Origin: Cladorhizidae sp. MBARI D1340-BT2
Lineage: Eukaryota > Porifera > Demospongiae > Poecilosclerida > Cladorhizidae
Length of the DNA: 64,000 nucleotides
Direction: 5' to 3'
Assembly: GCA_028752905.1 (NCBI GenBank)
Contig: JAQNBH010000007.1
Coordinates: 15,743,233-15,807,232 of the forward strand
Made by a program: the position numbers and the translations under genes. The notes below the pieces were generated by a model, which was given only the letters and a program-made list of their open reading frames with translations, was not told the origin of the DNA and did not search any database. Every line of letters starts with the position of its first letter. Within the stretch, counting starts at the first letter, position 1. Of this stretch, positions 31,332 to 42,399 are shown in pieces.

Positions 31332-33065
31332 TATAATATATATAGCAATGTTGTGTTGTGGATGTAAAAAAATTAACTGCAAATATTGAGAGTAGCTAGT
31401 AATATGCTTGTTTTGTCAAATTGCTGAATGTTTTTTAATAAGCAAGATTTTTCTGTAAGTTCTGTATGGGGTGGGGGGGGGGGGGGAAGTCACCAGAGAA
31501 CACTTCAATAAGGTTGACAGCCAACTTGAGGTTTCCTTCTCAGAAGCAAAGTCCATGACTGTCATCAGGAATAGGAAGAACTGTTGCAAAGTTAGACTGT
31601 TTGACAATGCTCTTTTTTTTGTAGGAGTCATCTGCTTGGTCATCAAATTAGAATAATCCAGACTTGAACAAAATGACCTTCAACGTCTCAGTAATTTTAA
31701 CAGATGCAGTGAGCTCTTTCTCAGGAGTAAGCTGAAGAATTCATCAAGGCAGTGAATGCCACAATTGTTAGGTGGTGTGTTAGCGAGAGAGCAGGAGTAG
31801 AAAAATTGCTCTTACCACATCTTCCAACAGCTGAAACAGATGATTCATGAATGCAGTGATTTGACTGAGATAAGACCACTTGGAAATCATAGGGAGTAGA
31901 AATCCTCGAATGTGTAAAGGTCGAGAGAGCAGCTTGTGGATGTGTCTTCCATTAGTGGCTCATGTCTGCTGTTCCTCAGAACATTGTCGTATTCTTCCCC
32001 TCATAAATTTGCAAACTGTTTGGTAATTACAGGTGCTCCTAGGTCAGGTCTCCCTTCACAGGTAACTCCACATCTGTGCTAGCGAAAGCCTCTATAGTAC
32101 ATGAATGAGTTGTAGGCCACTTTTTGTCTTATCATGTACCTATGGCCACCATAACTGTCCAGTGCTCACACGATTATCTCTCCCATTGCGCAACATCTTC
32201 GGCAACCCCCACGTCTTATGGGAGGCACTGCGGCTATGGCATACACTGGCACTGCTAGTGGGTCTCCCTCTGCTTTCCCCCGCTAGAAATTATTGTGCTC
32301 CATCCTCAAACTGACGAGCATTTTGGCCAATAGAGGGCAGAGGGTGCTTAATGTTTTTTCAGGCCATTTCTCTGTTGGGCACGTTTTTGACCAACACACA
32401 AGCTGCACAGAGCCAGATGCATCTTGGATGTCACTCCTCATAAGGGAACACGAAATCACTTACAGGTTCCGATAACCAAGAAAAAGCATTCTTGTGTTTG
32501 CGTGTATGTTTGTTTGCTCGTGCCACACTTCTCCAAATCATCAGCAAGCTTGTATGCTGTTGATGGTAGCTTCATTGGGTTCTTTAAGACCAGCAGCACC
32601 ATCAAGGGGTTTTATCACCAAGTATATAACAGTTTAATATATGTTGGGCAGCACCACACACGGATTAAAAACTCTATTTTAGCCCATCCTGATTGCAGTC
32701 AGTTGAACAAATGGCTTATGATCGAGTTGGAACCTAGGGGGCTCAAGTAGTGGAGCCTGGTATCTTGCAGCCTGGGGGCTTGGTAGAGGGAAGAATTGGA
32801 GCCTGGTATCTTTTAACCTGGGGACTTGGTGGAGAGAGCTTGAATCAAGTAGTGGAGCCTGATAACTTGTTCGGCCCAAGACTGCACTTACCTTTCCATT
32901 TGCCAATAGGATGAAATAGTGTGCTCTCTACAGTATGAGCAGTGAAGTGGCAGCGATTCAAATGACAGGGAGTATCTGTTTTGATTTGATGGTGAGTTCT
33001 CTGACCTTCTCACGAAGCTTCAAACATTGATAGTTGCAGCAGATAGTAGATGGAACTATCCCGCC
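30878..33065. other. No gene recognised; small repeats
   Basis: Contains a gttagctattacatagcct duplication near 30945-30975, TA runs at about 31290-31345, a G run at 31469-31487, and a two-and-a-half-copy tandem repeat of about 55 bases (gagcctggtatctt) at 32745-32870. Short frames at 31416-31656 and 32105-32475 show no domain I know. Confidence 0.45.
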
Positions 33066-33380
33066 TAGCACACTATCCAAGCTAGCACACCACCCCAGCT
33101 ACTATCCAAGCTAGCACACCATCCCGGCTAGCACACCATTCCGGCTAGCACACCATCCCGGCTAGTACACCATCCCGGCTAGCACACCATTCCGGCTAGC
33201 ACACCATCCCGGCTAGCACACCATCCCGGCTAGTACACCATCCCGGCTAGCACACCATTCCGGCTAGCACACCATCCCGGCTAGTACACCATCCCGGCTA
33301 GTACACCATCCCGGCTAGCACACCATTCTGGCTAGCACACCATCCCGGCTAGCACACCATCCCAGCTAGCACACTAGCAC
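33066..33380. repeat. 17-base minisatellite, about 18 units
   Basis: Unit ctagcacaccatcccgg with a C/T variant (cattccgg) and a gtac variant. The edges degrade to ctagcacac. Confidence 0.95.
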
Positions 33381-33815
33381 GAGACTTGCATATCCATATC
33401 CAGGTTAATTAACTGCCCACGTTCATTGGGTGAGGGGGTGAGGGGTTAATAAAGTACCTGTTTGATAGGGCATGCATATTTTGAATCTCCTGATATTTTT
33501 ACACCACATATTTTTGGTCAGTGATGACGACCTACCCCTCTTTTTTACATAATTATGCGGAATGTTCAAACTAGAAGACAACATTAACGTCATGGGGATA
33601 GAATAAGATGGGGACTCTATTATCCTAAAGAGCAGCAGCCTCTCTATAATGCAACCAGATCTGACACTGGTTTTACTTGCATATATGAATGGGATTAGAG
33701 ACTTGCACTGCTAAAAATTTGGCGATTCGCAATTTAATCTGTTGGAGTTACAGAGTGGCAGAACGGAGAAGAGCTAAAAGTACGCCGGGGCAGGTGTACT
33801 GAGAGCGAGCAAAGG

Positions 33816-34547
33816 ATGCATGTAAAGATGCGGCAGTCCGGAAAAGTGGAAGAAACTGCAGTATTACTTGCTACAGATCCTGGCCCTTCAACGGTGAGTG
33901 AGAGAAGCGTTACTGTTTCCGAAGCTCAACAGGAAGAATATAGGGATCAATCCCAATATAAGCCTCCAAGGGTCGAAAAAATCGTGCGCGTTTTTAATTA
34001 TGCGAGCGGTCAAAAGGTGTCGAATGTGTTAATGAAACTTATAATGCTAGGGCTAGGGCTAGGGCTAGGGCTAGGGCTAGGGTATCTTAATGTTCCTGAA
34101 GTAGCCATCAGTTCATTATAAGTTTCATTAATACATTCGACACCTTTTGACCGCTCGCATAATTAAAAACGCGCACGATTTTTTCGACCCTTGGAGGCTT
34201 ATAATAATAATAATAATAATAATAATAATGTTTTTCAGCATAACATGACAAATACTCAGTTATGAGATGATAGTGATATATAATTGATGTATTGAATGCT
34301 GATGGCTTACCAGCTCTGTCACTGGCAGCCATGATTACTTAGTACTATATATATTTAGTTGTTTGAGGGATATACATACAGTGGTTGCATGGGCATATAG
34401 AGTGATATGTACATGGGTTTGATGAGTTAAACTGTGAGGTAAAGTGTGACCAAAGATAATCAGTATATATTGGGATTGATCCGAATATAGTACTTCTACA
34501 GCCTCTGGGGATCAGTTGGAGCAACCATGCTGCCGATATCGAGGAGG
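33816..34547 (+). CDS. Candidate coding exon interrupted by a MITE
   Basis: An open frame from 33816 encodes MRQSGKVEETAVLLATDPGP, STVSERSVTVSEAQQEEY. It reaches the 8-base target duplication GAATATAG (33936-33943) where a 539-base MITE is inserted. Taking one copy of the duplication away, the same frame continues from 34483 to a consensus donor, GAGG/GTGAGT, at 34547/34548. That restored continuity across the insertion is the main argument for a real exon. The protein is unrecognised and its partner exons were not found, so an open frame by chance is possible. Confidence 0.35.
33944..34482. mobile_element. MITE with 17-base TIRs and 8-base target duplication
   Basis: Perfect inverted ends GGATCAATCCCAATATA at 33944-33960 and 34466-34482, flanked by perfect direct copies of GAATATAG (33936-33943 and 34483-34490). 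Eight-base duplications are typical of hAT-type insertions. Inside are two 90-base inverted arms (33957-34046 and 34114-34203) with one mismatch seen, their loop carrying a (GGGCTA)n tract (about 34046-34082), followed by a (TAA)n run to 34230. No transposase is encoded. Confidence 0.88.
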
Positions 34548-34634
34548 GTGAGTCGAGTTTGGTGTTAGTGCTCAGTTGTTCTTTGACGAGTTTACGGTTT
34601 GCGTGTTTACCGGATTCACTAAATTCACTTGGGT

Positions 34635-35133
34635 GTGTGGTTTACACGAAAAGGTGTGGTTCCAGTCATGTGATAAATTTCCGGCGGGGAAAAGTTCTGG
34701 CGTGGTCGGTGGTGCTAAAAAGCTGTGATGGACTGTAGCTATGCTGCTCTATCGTGTCAGTGATAGTATAAACATTGCTGCTTTGACACAATAGCTGGCA
34801 GAGGGTTTTTATGAATCTCATGGGACAGGCACTTGAATATAGGGCTAGGGCTGGGGCTAGGGCTAGGGCTAGGGTGGGAACAAAACTTTCAAGGGCTTTT
34901 GGAGGTGATACAGTCTTCAGCATTAGCAAGCTATTGTGTCCAAGCAGCAATGTTTATACTAACACTGCACATGATAGAGCAGCATAGCTAAGTCCATCAC
35001 AGCTGTTTAGCAAGCAGTATCCATTCCAAGCAGCAGTTTCTAACCAACCCTACGCCCCCCCCCCTGAAAACCACACCCCTGTACCTGGCGGAAATAACAT
35101 GATTGGAACCACACCTTTTTGTGTAAACCACAC
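34635..35133. mobile_element. Foldback element C with a (GGGCTA)n loop
   Basis: The ends are GTGTGGTTTACAC (34635) and GTGTAAACCACAC (35121-35133). The inner arms pair as aaggtgtggttcc against ggaaccacacctt, and gctatgctgctctatcgtg against a matching reverse with small changes near 34975. Arms are about 200 bases and imperfect. The loop holds GGGCTA repeats at about 34841-34875. No coding capacity is seen. Confidence 0.82.
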
Positions 35134-35389
35134 CTCTGTACCTCAGATCGAGGAATCCCCCTTGGATAACCTCTCGGGTCACGCCTGATGCAATATAATA
35201 TTATGACGAAAAATACACTGTATATTGGATAGCGCTATATATTCAGGATGGATTACTGAGCTACTTCATCTCAATTCTAGTGTAACTAACTGTAACTGTG
35301 TGCAATTGAATAGTAACACTATCTACATAAATAATAACAAAGTTGAGAAATAATATTAAATTAGCAAACAAAACAAGAAAGGAATTTAA

Positions 35390-36500
35390 AAAAACTGGAT
35401 AGCTGTTAGGAATATCTCTATTAAACCTATTAAACCAATAGCTGTTACGAATTCTATAAAACTATGATATCTGAACATGAATATCTGTAACACTATTATT
35501 GAATATCTGTAACACTATTATTAAATTCGGTAGCTGTTAGGAATATCTCTAAAACTATTATTAAACTCAATAGCTGTTATACACAAATTCTATAAAACTA
35601 TATCTGTTATGAATATCTGTTATGAATATCTGTAACACTATTATTAAATTCGATAGCTGTTCGGAATATCTCTATTAAACTCAATAGCTGCTATATTAAA
35701 ACTATGATATCTGTTCTGTTATGAATATCTGTAACACTATTATTAAATTCGATAGCACGAATTCTATAAAACTATGATATCTGTTATGAATATCTGTTAT
35801 GAATATCTGTAACACTATTATTAAATTCGATAGCTGTTAGGAATATCTCGGAATTCTATGATATCTGTTATGAATATCTGTAACACTATTATTGAATATC
35901 TGTAACACTATTATTAAATACGATAGCAGCTATGAATATATCTAAAACTATTATTAAACCAATATATAGCTGTTACAAATTCTATAAAACTATGATATCT
36001 GTTATGAATATCTGAACGCTATTATTGAATATCTGTAACACTATTATTAAATTCGATAGCTGTTATATAGGAATATCTCTATTAAACCAATAGCTGTTAT
36101 GAATATCTCTAAAACTATGATATCCGTTATGAATATCTGTAACACTATTATTGATAATCTGTAACACTATTATTAAATTCGATAGCTGTTACGAATATCT
36201 CTAAAACTATTATTAAACCAATAGCTGTTATGAATATCTGCATAAAACTATGATATCTGTTATGAATATCTCTAAAACTGTTATGAATATCTGATTATTA
36301 TTTTTTGATAATCTGTAACACTATTATTAAATTCGATAGCTGTTACGAATATCTCTAACACTATTATTAAACTGATATCTGTTAAGAATATCTCTAAAAC
36401 TATTACTAAACTAATAGCTGTTACGAATATCTCTAAAAGTATTATTAAATTGATAGCTGTTACAGATATCTCTAAAATTATTATCAACTAAAACTATTAT
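35390..36500. repeat. AT-rich complex tandem repeat field
   Basis: Irregular repetition of tgttatgaatatctgtaaca, ctattattaaattcgatagc and aatatctctaaaactat in varying order and length. It is not a single clean period, but units of about 40-90 bases recur more than 15 times. No gene. Confidence 0.85.
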
Positions 36501-36919
36501 TAAAGGTTTCCAGTTTACTCTTTCCCTAACATTCCCTCCACATGGATTCACCTATATAGGTATGTCGGCAACTGCAGACAGTCAACACCTCATTCTTTTC
36601 AACTTAGTTTTCACCTGCATTTATATTACTAATTTTCATTACTTACACACTCCAGTATGATTCGATGTTCTGGGTAAGCACTGCTGTGGCAGGATCAATG
36701 AATTATATTGAGAGGTTCACAGTTCTGTGTGATGATATTTCAGGCACAGATACCACCCGCCTACATGTGACCTACTGACAGTGAGTAATGTGCCGCTGTC
36801 CGCATGTGAGCGGTTGATGGGTAGGGAGAGTGACAGCATCACACTTGTCCATGTAACCATGGTTACCAGATAATTACCACATAATAACATAATAATGACT
36901 TCTATTATTTCTGACATCA
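36501..36919. other. No gene recognised
   Basis: Unique spacer between two repeat fields. A 72-codon minus-strand frame at 36717-36935 runs into the next array and has no known domain. Confidence 0.4.
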
Positions 36920-37244
36920 CTGGACCCAGGTCCACTAGGTTAACAGGTGCACTGGACCCAGGACCACTAGGTTCACAGGTGCACTGGACCCAGGACCACT
37001 AGGTTCACAGGTGCACTGGACCCAGGACCACTAGGTTCGCAGGTGCACTGGACCCAGGTCCACTAGGTTAGGTAGGTTCGCAGGTGCACCAAATCCAGGA
37101 CCACTAGGTTCACAGGTGCACTGGACCCAGGACCACTAGGTTCACAGGTGCACTGGACCCAGGACCATTAGGTTCACAGGTGTACTGGACCCAGGACCAT
37201 TAGGTTCACAGGTGCACTGGACCCAGGTCCACTAGGTTCACAGG
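36920..37244. repeat. 32-base minisatellite, about 10 units
   Basis: Unit core cactggacccaggaccacta followed by GGTTCACAGGTG. One unit near 37075 has extra gttaggtag. Confidence 0.95.
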
Positions 37245-37245
37245 T

Positions 37246-38160
37246 CCTCTCACTCAGACCAGCAAGTGATGTCTCACTCAGACCAGCAAGTGACGTCTCA
37301 CTCAGACCAGCAAGTGATGTCTCACTCAGACCAGCAAGTGACGTCTCACTCAGACCAGCAAGTCACTCAGACCAGCAAGTGATGTCTCACTCAGACCAGC
37401 AAGTGATGTCTCACTCAGACCAGCAAGTGACGTCTCACTCAGACCAGCAAGTCACTCAGACCAGCAAGTGATGTCTCACTCAGACCAGCAAGTGACGTCT
37501 CACTCAGACCAGCAAGTGATGTCTCACTCAGACCAGCAAGTGACATCTCACTCAGACCAGCAAGTGACCTCTCACTCAGACCAGCAAGTGATGTCTCACT
37601 CAGACCAGCAAGTGACCTCTCACTCAGACCAGCAAGTGACCTCTCACTCAGACCAGCAAGTGATGTCTCACTCAGACCAGCAAGTGACCTCTCACTCAGA
37701 CCAGCAAGTGATGTCTCACTCAGACCAGCAAGTGATCTCTCACTCAGACCAGCAAGTGATGTCTCACTCAGACCAGCAAGTGACCTCTCACTCAGACCAG
37801 CAAGTGATCTCTCACTCAGACCAGCAAGTGATGTCTCACTCAGACCAGCAAGTCACTCAGACCAGCAAGTGATGTCTCACTCAGACCAGAAAGTGATGTC
37901 TCACTCAGACCAGCAAGTGATGTCTCACTCAGACCAGCAAGTGACGTCTCACTCAGACCAGAAAGTGATGTCTCACTCAGACCAGCAAGTGACCTCTCAC
38001 TCAGACCAGCAAGTGACATCTCACTCAGACCAGCAAGTGACATCTCACTCAGACCAGCAAGTCACTCAGACCAGCAAGTGATGTCTCACTCAGACCAGCA
38101 AGTGACCTCTCACTCAGACCAGCAAGTGATGTCTCACTCAGACCAGCAAGTGATGTCTCA
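37246..38160. repeat. 24-base minisatellite, about 38 units
   Basis: Unit core ctcactcagaccagcaagtg plus ATGT or ACGT/ACCT. Short units (agtcactcagaccagc) recur at about 37360, 37445, 37850 and 38060. Translations such as SHSDQQVM are repeat products; no start context or flanking exon supports a gene. Confidence 0.96.
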
Positions 38161-38619
38161 AGCGATCCTCCATATAGGTACAAAGTAGAATGTCATCATG
38201 TACACCTCAGCCACCAGCAAAGAGGAGAATTAAAACAGCAGAGGTGATAATGGTGGTGCAGTATTCTTTAGGGAGATGGCAAGGCTGGAGGATTGACATA
38301 CTGAGAGGGAGGAGAGTAGAGAGGAGGAGGTCCATGAGTTTGGATGAAGATGTTTTTGGACAACAAATAATGAAATGCTTATTTGAACTTGAGGGGAGGG
38401 GGTTCTATGAATAGGAGAACTAATGTTAAGATATTTACTATAATAATCACAATAATATTAATATTATATATATATACAAAGATCTAATGCACACATTCAA
38501 GTATTACAACTTTTACACGACATAGAATTTCCACACACGCAGGAATTTCCACATTCTCAAGATTTTTCTCGCCCCTATTCATCTCACCTGTAAAATTTTA
38601 ATCTGTAATTAAACTGGTA
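38161..38619. other. No gene recognised
   Basis: Includes a basic 74-codon plus-strand frame (38190-38414) of unknown identity and a TA-rich stretch near 38455. Confidence 0.4.
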
Positions 38620-39520
38620 TTAAATTTTCCTTGTCATTACTTTAATTTTAAGTTCGGCGAACATGATTGTACTGCCAGCTGACTCTTCTCCAGCTTGACT
38701 GTTGAAGTAATCTCTGTATGCATCACGTATATCAGCAGGAGATCTTGAGTGTCTGTAATAAAGATCTATAATTTGATACATTACATGAACATTATAGTGC
38801 TTACCTATTGCCACTGACTTGACCAAGAGATGCCAAGCCAGTATATGGGACCTCATCAGTTCACCAATTTCCACTAATTTGGTTCCCCGCACTGTCCTCT
38901 CCATCCACAAATCCTGGTGGACAGTAAACAGTTGACCCCGTCGTCCTCAGGTAGTTATGAAGTGCTACTGCTGCCTTTGTGTACATCACTACTTTATCAG
39001 GATATCCAATAATAGGCCTGCCAAATACTCTACCTAAAATGAAGCACACTGAAATTGATCACATGAATAAAATAAAATATTTTACTTAGCAGTCAGTATT
39101 CCAAATGAGTTTTCAAAGATTGGCCAGGCCCTGCTCAATCTGTAATTGAAGACTGTCAATGGCTCTGCAAGATTCTCACCAGTGTAGGGCCGAAGAAAGT
39201 TGGGTTTCAAAGAGAAGGCCTCATTAAAAACAAATGTAAGGGCTGGCTGAGTGGTGCTAGGGAGAGGCTGTGGGCATGGGATGGAAAGGGTTCCGTTCTC
39301 CAATGCCTTTCCAAACTCTGAATTTGAAAATACCCCTCCATCACTGTCGTCCAGCATCTCCCACATCAACAATGGTGAACCTGCAGGATTAAATAATTAT
39401 GTTTGCACATACTAGTTTTCCTTCCTAACCTGTAGTGAGCATCACATACAGCTAGCAACACGATAGAGTGACTCCCCTTATAGTTAAAGAATGATGATCC
39501 AGCATATGCACAGCGATGCA
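38620..39520 (-). pseudogene. PIF/Harbinger-type nuclease (HARBI1-like), four exon pieces, disrupted
   Basis: Minus-strand exons: about 39520-39430 ([25 protein letters not shown]); 39380-39086 ([10 protein letters not shown], then SDGGVFSNSEFGKAL, FNYRLSRAWPIFENSFGIL); 39029-38805 (VFGRPIIGYPDKVVMYTKAA, VALHNYLRTTG, YCPPGFVDGEDSAGNQISG); 38752-38620 (HSRSPADIRDAYRDYF). Order and motifs are those of the DDE_4/HARBI1 nuclease, with the second Asp in SDGG and Glu in IENSFG. Splice sites join the frame exactly at 39430/39380 and 38805/38752; introns are about 50 bases. Two lesions: a frameshift before SDGG near 39345, and an in-frame TGA after GNW near 38862. The 39086/39029 junction needs a non-obvious acceptor. 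The N-terminal part with the first Asp is poorly preserved or missing. No TIRs were located. Confidence 0.8.
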
Positions 39521-39589
39521 GCAGGGTATTGTGGACCAGCCACCCTATTTGATACCTTATCCAGTCTTAATGCAAGCCAACTTTATCAT

Positions 39590-40322
39590 GGTTGGTGACT
39601 TCAATATAGATTTCTCTAACCACTAACACCCTTTGTTTTCTAAGTTGTTTTTCATTACTTTTCACTTTACCAAGTTGTCATCATTGGCCTGGCTTTTGTT
39701 TCAACTCCCTCAGTATACTCATATCATGCTCTACTATATACTCCTCCTCTTAGTTCCTTTCACCATCAAGGTTTTCTCGTGTCATTTTGCTTCTCCATTC
39801 CAAAATCACCCTTTCCTTCATCTAGACTCATTTGGTGTTACCAAAAGGCCAATTTCAATTTAGCTTGTGACCTCCTCGATCAGATTGATTGGATTGGGTC
39901 AATATTGTCTGATGTTGATGATTTCTGTGATGTCTGACATAAAAAGTTTATGGATATTATGGAGAAGGGAAAATATTGTCATCTCATGGAAGCTTACCTT
40001 GGATAAGCCCAATGACATCCTAGCAATACGCAGAAGGAACATCTTGTTCTCTGCTTACAAGCACTCTAGTAGTGTTTGTAAACTAAGAGATTACAAACTT
40101 GTCAGGATCGCTGTTGTTTCTGCCATCAGTATTTCAAAAGCAGCATATCTCTCAAGACTACATTCTGCTGACAGTGAAACATTTTGGAAATTGATTAAAA
40201 TTCAAACGTGAGTCAACCATGTCTTCACCTTCTTGCAATGATGTAATCTTCTCCTCAGATGAAGACAAAGTCCAGTTACTTAATCAGCACTTTCACAATA
40301 ACTTCAACCATTTCCCAGCCTA
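39590..40322 (+). pseudogene. CR1/L2-like LINE fragment: endonuclease end and linker
   Basis: Begins MVGDFNIDFSN, the GDFN...D motif of the apurinic-type endonuclease, then HPLFSKLF in a neighbouring frame, HSKITLSFI and SFGVT-like residues. From 39867 it gives the linker RRNILFSAYKHSSSVCKLRD, YKLVRIAVVSAISISKAAY and SETFWKLIK, and later EDKVQLLNQHFHNNFN near 40270. This is the usual order between endonuclease and reverse transcriptase in CR1/L2/Jockey LINEs. Multiple stops show it is dead. The matching RT end may be at 43195, separated by other insertions. Confidence 0.7.
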
Positions 40323-40346
40323 GATAGTCATTTTCCAATGGCAAAA

Positions 40347-40560
40347 GTCGTTGTATGAAGTAGGGCTTCCTCTAGCCATTGGTGCTAATTTTAGTTCTCT
40401 AGCACTTGGCAATCTGGAGAAAAATATGTTACAAAATCAGGCACTCAAGGTTTTGAAGTACTCCCACTTTAGATCCAGTAACTTGGGTATAGTTATACCT
40501 ATGAAAAATGTTTTAGTACAGTATCAAAAGAGAGCACACAGAGAGACCTGTTTGAACTAT
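40347..40560 (+). mobile_element. Foldback family A, right-arm fragment
   Basis: Matches 10045-10245 and 22340-22560: tagggcttcctctagcca, ctctagcacttggcaatctg, taacttgggtatagttatac and agagagcacacagagagacc. It ends in ctgtttgaactatat, losing the terminal part. It lies just beyond the LINE linker fragment. Confidence 0.8.
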
Positions 40561-41149
40561 ATTATAATAATTACATGTATTTTGTATTGTCATTATCATA
40601 CATGTTTCTGATTAGCTACGTCGTATATTCATCAACTATCATTAACTATCATCACATAAAACTCAGTTGCTTGAAGCCAGGCAGTAATATCATGCGTTCA
40701 TCCCATGACTATGTCATGGCATGTATATTTCTCTGTCCTCTTCTTCACCACCCCATATAATTATTGAATAAACATGGAAGGAAAAGTTTCTGTGAGCATG
40801 CTTGTGTGTCGAATCGCACTCGACAGATTATTGGAATTCTTGATAAAAGATGAAGTCCACACTATAAGTAAATCATATATTGTAATTACATAATGACATG
40901 CTTGAGAAATTAATTACCCTGGGTCCTGTGAATGTTTGTTAGCTAATTATAAATATTGTCTCATTTCCAATAATTATATATTTTTTGTATTGCATTTTTT
41001 TGTTCATTAATTTTATTATAGACAAGCAAGAAGTTTCATCTTCTATCACATCATCAATGCTTCTGTCATTGGTGATCTGTCCTTTTTCAATATGAGGTCA
41101 ATACTTACCACTCCTCAAGAGTTGTGTGGCTAAATGAAAACAGTTGAAG
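40561..41149. other. No gene recognised
   Basis: AT-rich unique DNA. Short frames near 40575-40760 have no known domain. Homology to the hAT family may begin near the right end. Confidence 0.4.
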
Positions 41150-41330
41150 AACTCTGAGCATTATACACACTTCTACGGACTTCCTTTGAATCTGGCTGCA
41201 AGTGATACTCTGCAGAAGATTGGGTTAATGAAGTCAGCCATGAAGACCACACATGAGATTACCAAATTAATTACTTCAAAAAGAAATTCGTTCAGATATT
41301 AAATCCGAGATAGTCTTATATATGTCCTTC
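41150..41330 (+). pseudogene. hAT-type (ZMYM1-like) transposase fragment
   Basis: The frame at 41165-41310 reads HFYGLPLNLAASDTLQKIG and LMKSAMKTTHEITKLITSKR, matching the HCYGH.LNLA..DT......MK.AL.TT.EI.KLIK segment of ZMYM1-like hAT transposases, which follows the part preserved at 26900. A later SKVLSPTRMPEC near 41763 could be the family's LCPTRW motif. The fragment ends in stops. Confidence 0.6.
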
Positions 41331-41539
41331 CATTAGAGCTGATTCCATGAATAGAACTATGGGCCTTCAGTGCTATATATGTGCCTAGTGAAATAATACT
41401 TGAGTTTAACCATGCATTTGATGATCTTATATGTGCACAAGAAGTTAACTGACAAGTATAATTTCAATAGCTAATGCGTTTTTAAGTAATAGTGAAAAAA
41501 GGTACACAACATTGGGCGAAACAATCATTAACAATAATT

Positions 41540-41605
41540 ATTACAATGATCTCAATAATCAGCTTGAAATATAATCTCTTGGTGGACTAGATGCTCTAGC
41601 CTTAG
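41540..41605 (-). mobile_element. Third copy of the CTGATGA-hairpin element end, degenerate
   Basis: On the minus strand: aaggctagagcatctagtcc, then ttcaagctgattattgagat. The hairpin GGCTAG/CTAG is kept, but the CTGATGA and GAAAC boxes are lost. Compare 24009-24095 and 25305-25387. A G run of 14 bases sits next to it at about 41611. Confidence 0.55.
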
Positions 41606-42399
41606 ACTTTGGGGGGGGGGGGGATTTTAGAGTTCAAGAGTTCACTCAATAATTGGCATGACTTCTGCCACCCTTGTAGGTTCTTATGCTGATAAGCTTG
41701 GAGGACACTATGGTAGAGATAAACTCGGGATAAAGTTGCATCCAGGTATAATAGCCACTAGCAAAGTTTTGTCACCTACACGTATGCCAGAATGTGAATA
41801 AGAATCTTGATAAATCAGTAGCTTCACTCCATCCAACACCAGTTCCCATCGATTTGGAATTGAACCACCTCCACTCGGGAATTAAGGAAACTCTATAAGA
41901 TTTCATACAAGATAAAAAGTACAACTGACAGAGACGAAATATCACGTAAAGGGGACTATTCTGCTAGCAGATCTGTTGCAGGATGTAAATCGTCGTGTCA
42001 TGCACAGGGGCCGGGAGGGAACATCACAGATCACTTCCAGGATAGCTACAATTCTTCTACAGATCGATGGATGCCATGTCATGCACAAAGTTGATCAGTT
42101 ACGCGACGACAAGATTCTGCTTACCAGGGGTGGATTTAATCTGTATTTCGCTAGCGTATCCGGATCTGTAAGTGGCGGGATAAATTTTACTGTGATACCC
42201 GGCAAGATTAGGGAAAATAAGTTATGCTGCAAGAAAACCCCCCCTCTAATTAACCATCCTAAGATCAAGGCGCGCTTTTGAGAGCTAATAATAGCGTAAG
42301 GAATTGCTAAAGTGATAATTGCAGTCCGCCATTTTGAAATGTGCAGTCTAAAAATGGTAAATGGTGGAGAGGTCCATGCAGAATCAGGAAGAGATTGCA
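41606..42399. other. No confident gene
   Basis: A 101-codon plus-strand frame (41976-42281) and an overlapping minus-strand frame (42095-42418) are both uncharacterised. The region is surrounded by dead transposons. Confidence 0.35.

Noticed and set aside
34046..34082. GGGCTA tract as a telomere
   Set aside because: Short, internal, located in a hairpin loop, and not the common animal TTAGGG. It shows no chromosome end.
38190..38414. Basic 74-codon plus-strand frame after the 24-base array
   Set aside because: No homology recognised, no splice context, and it begins next to a repeat edge.
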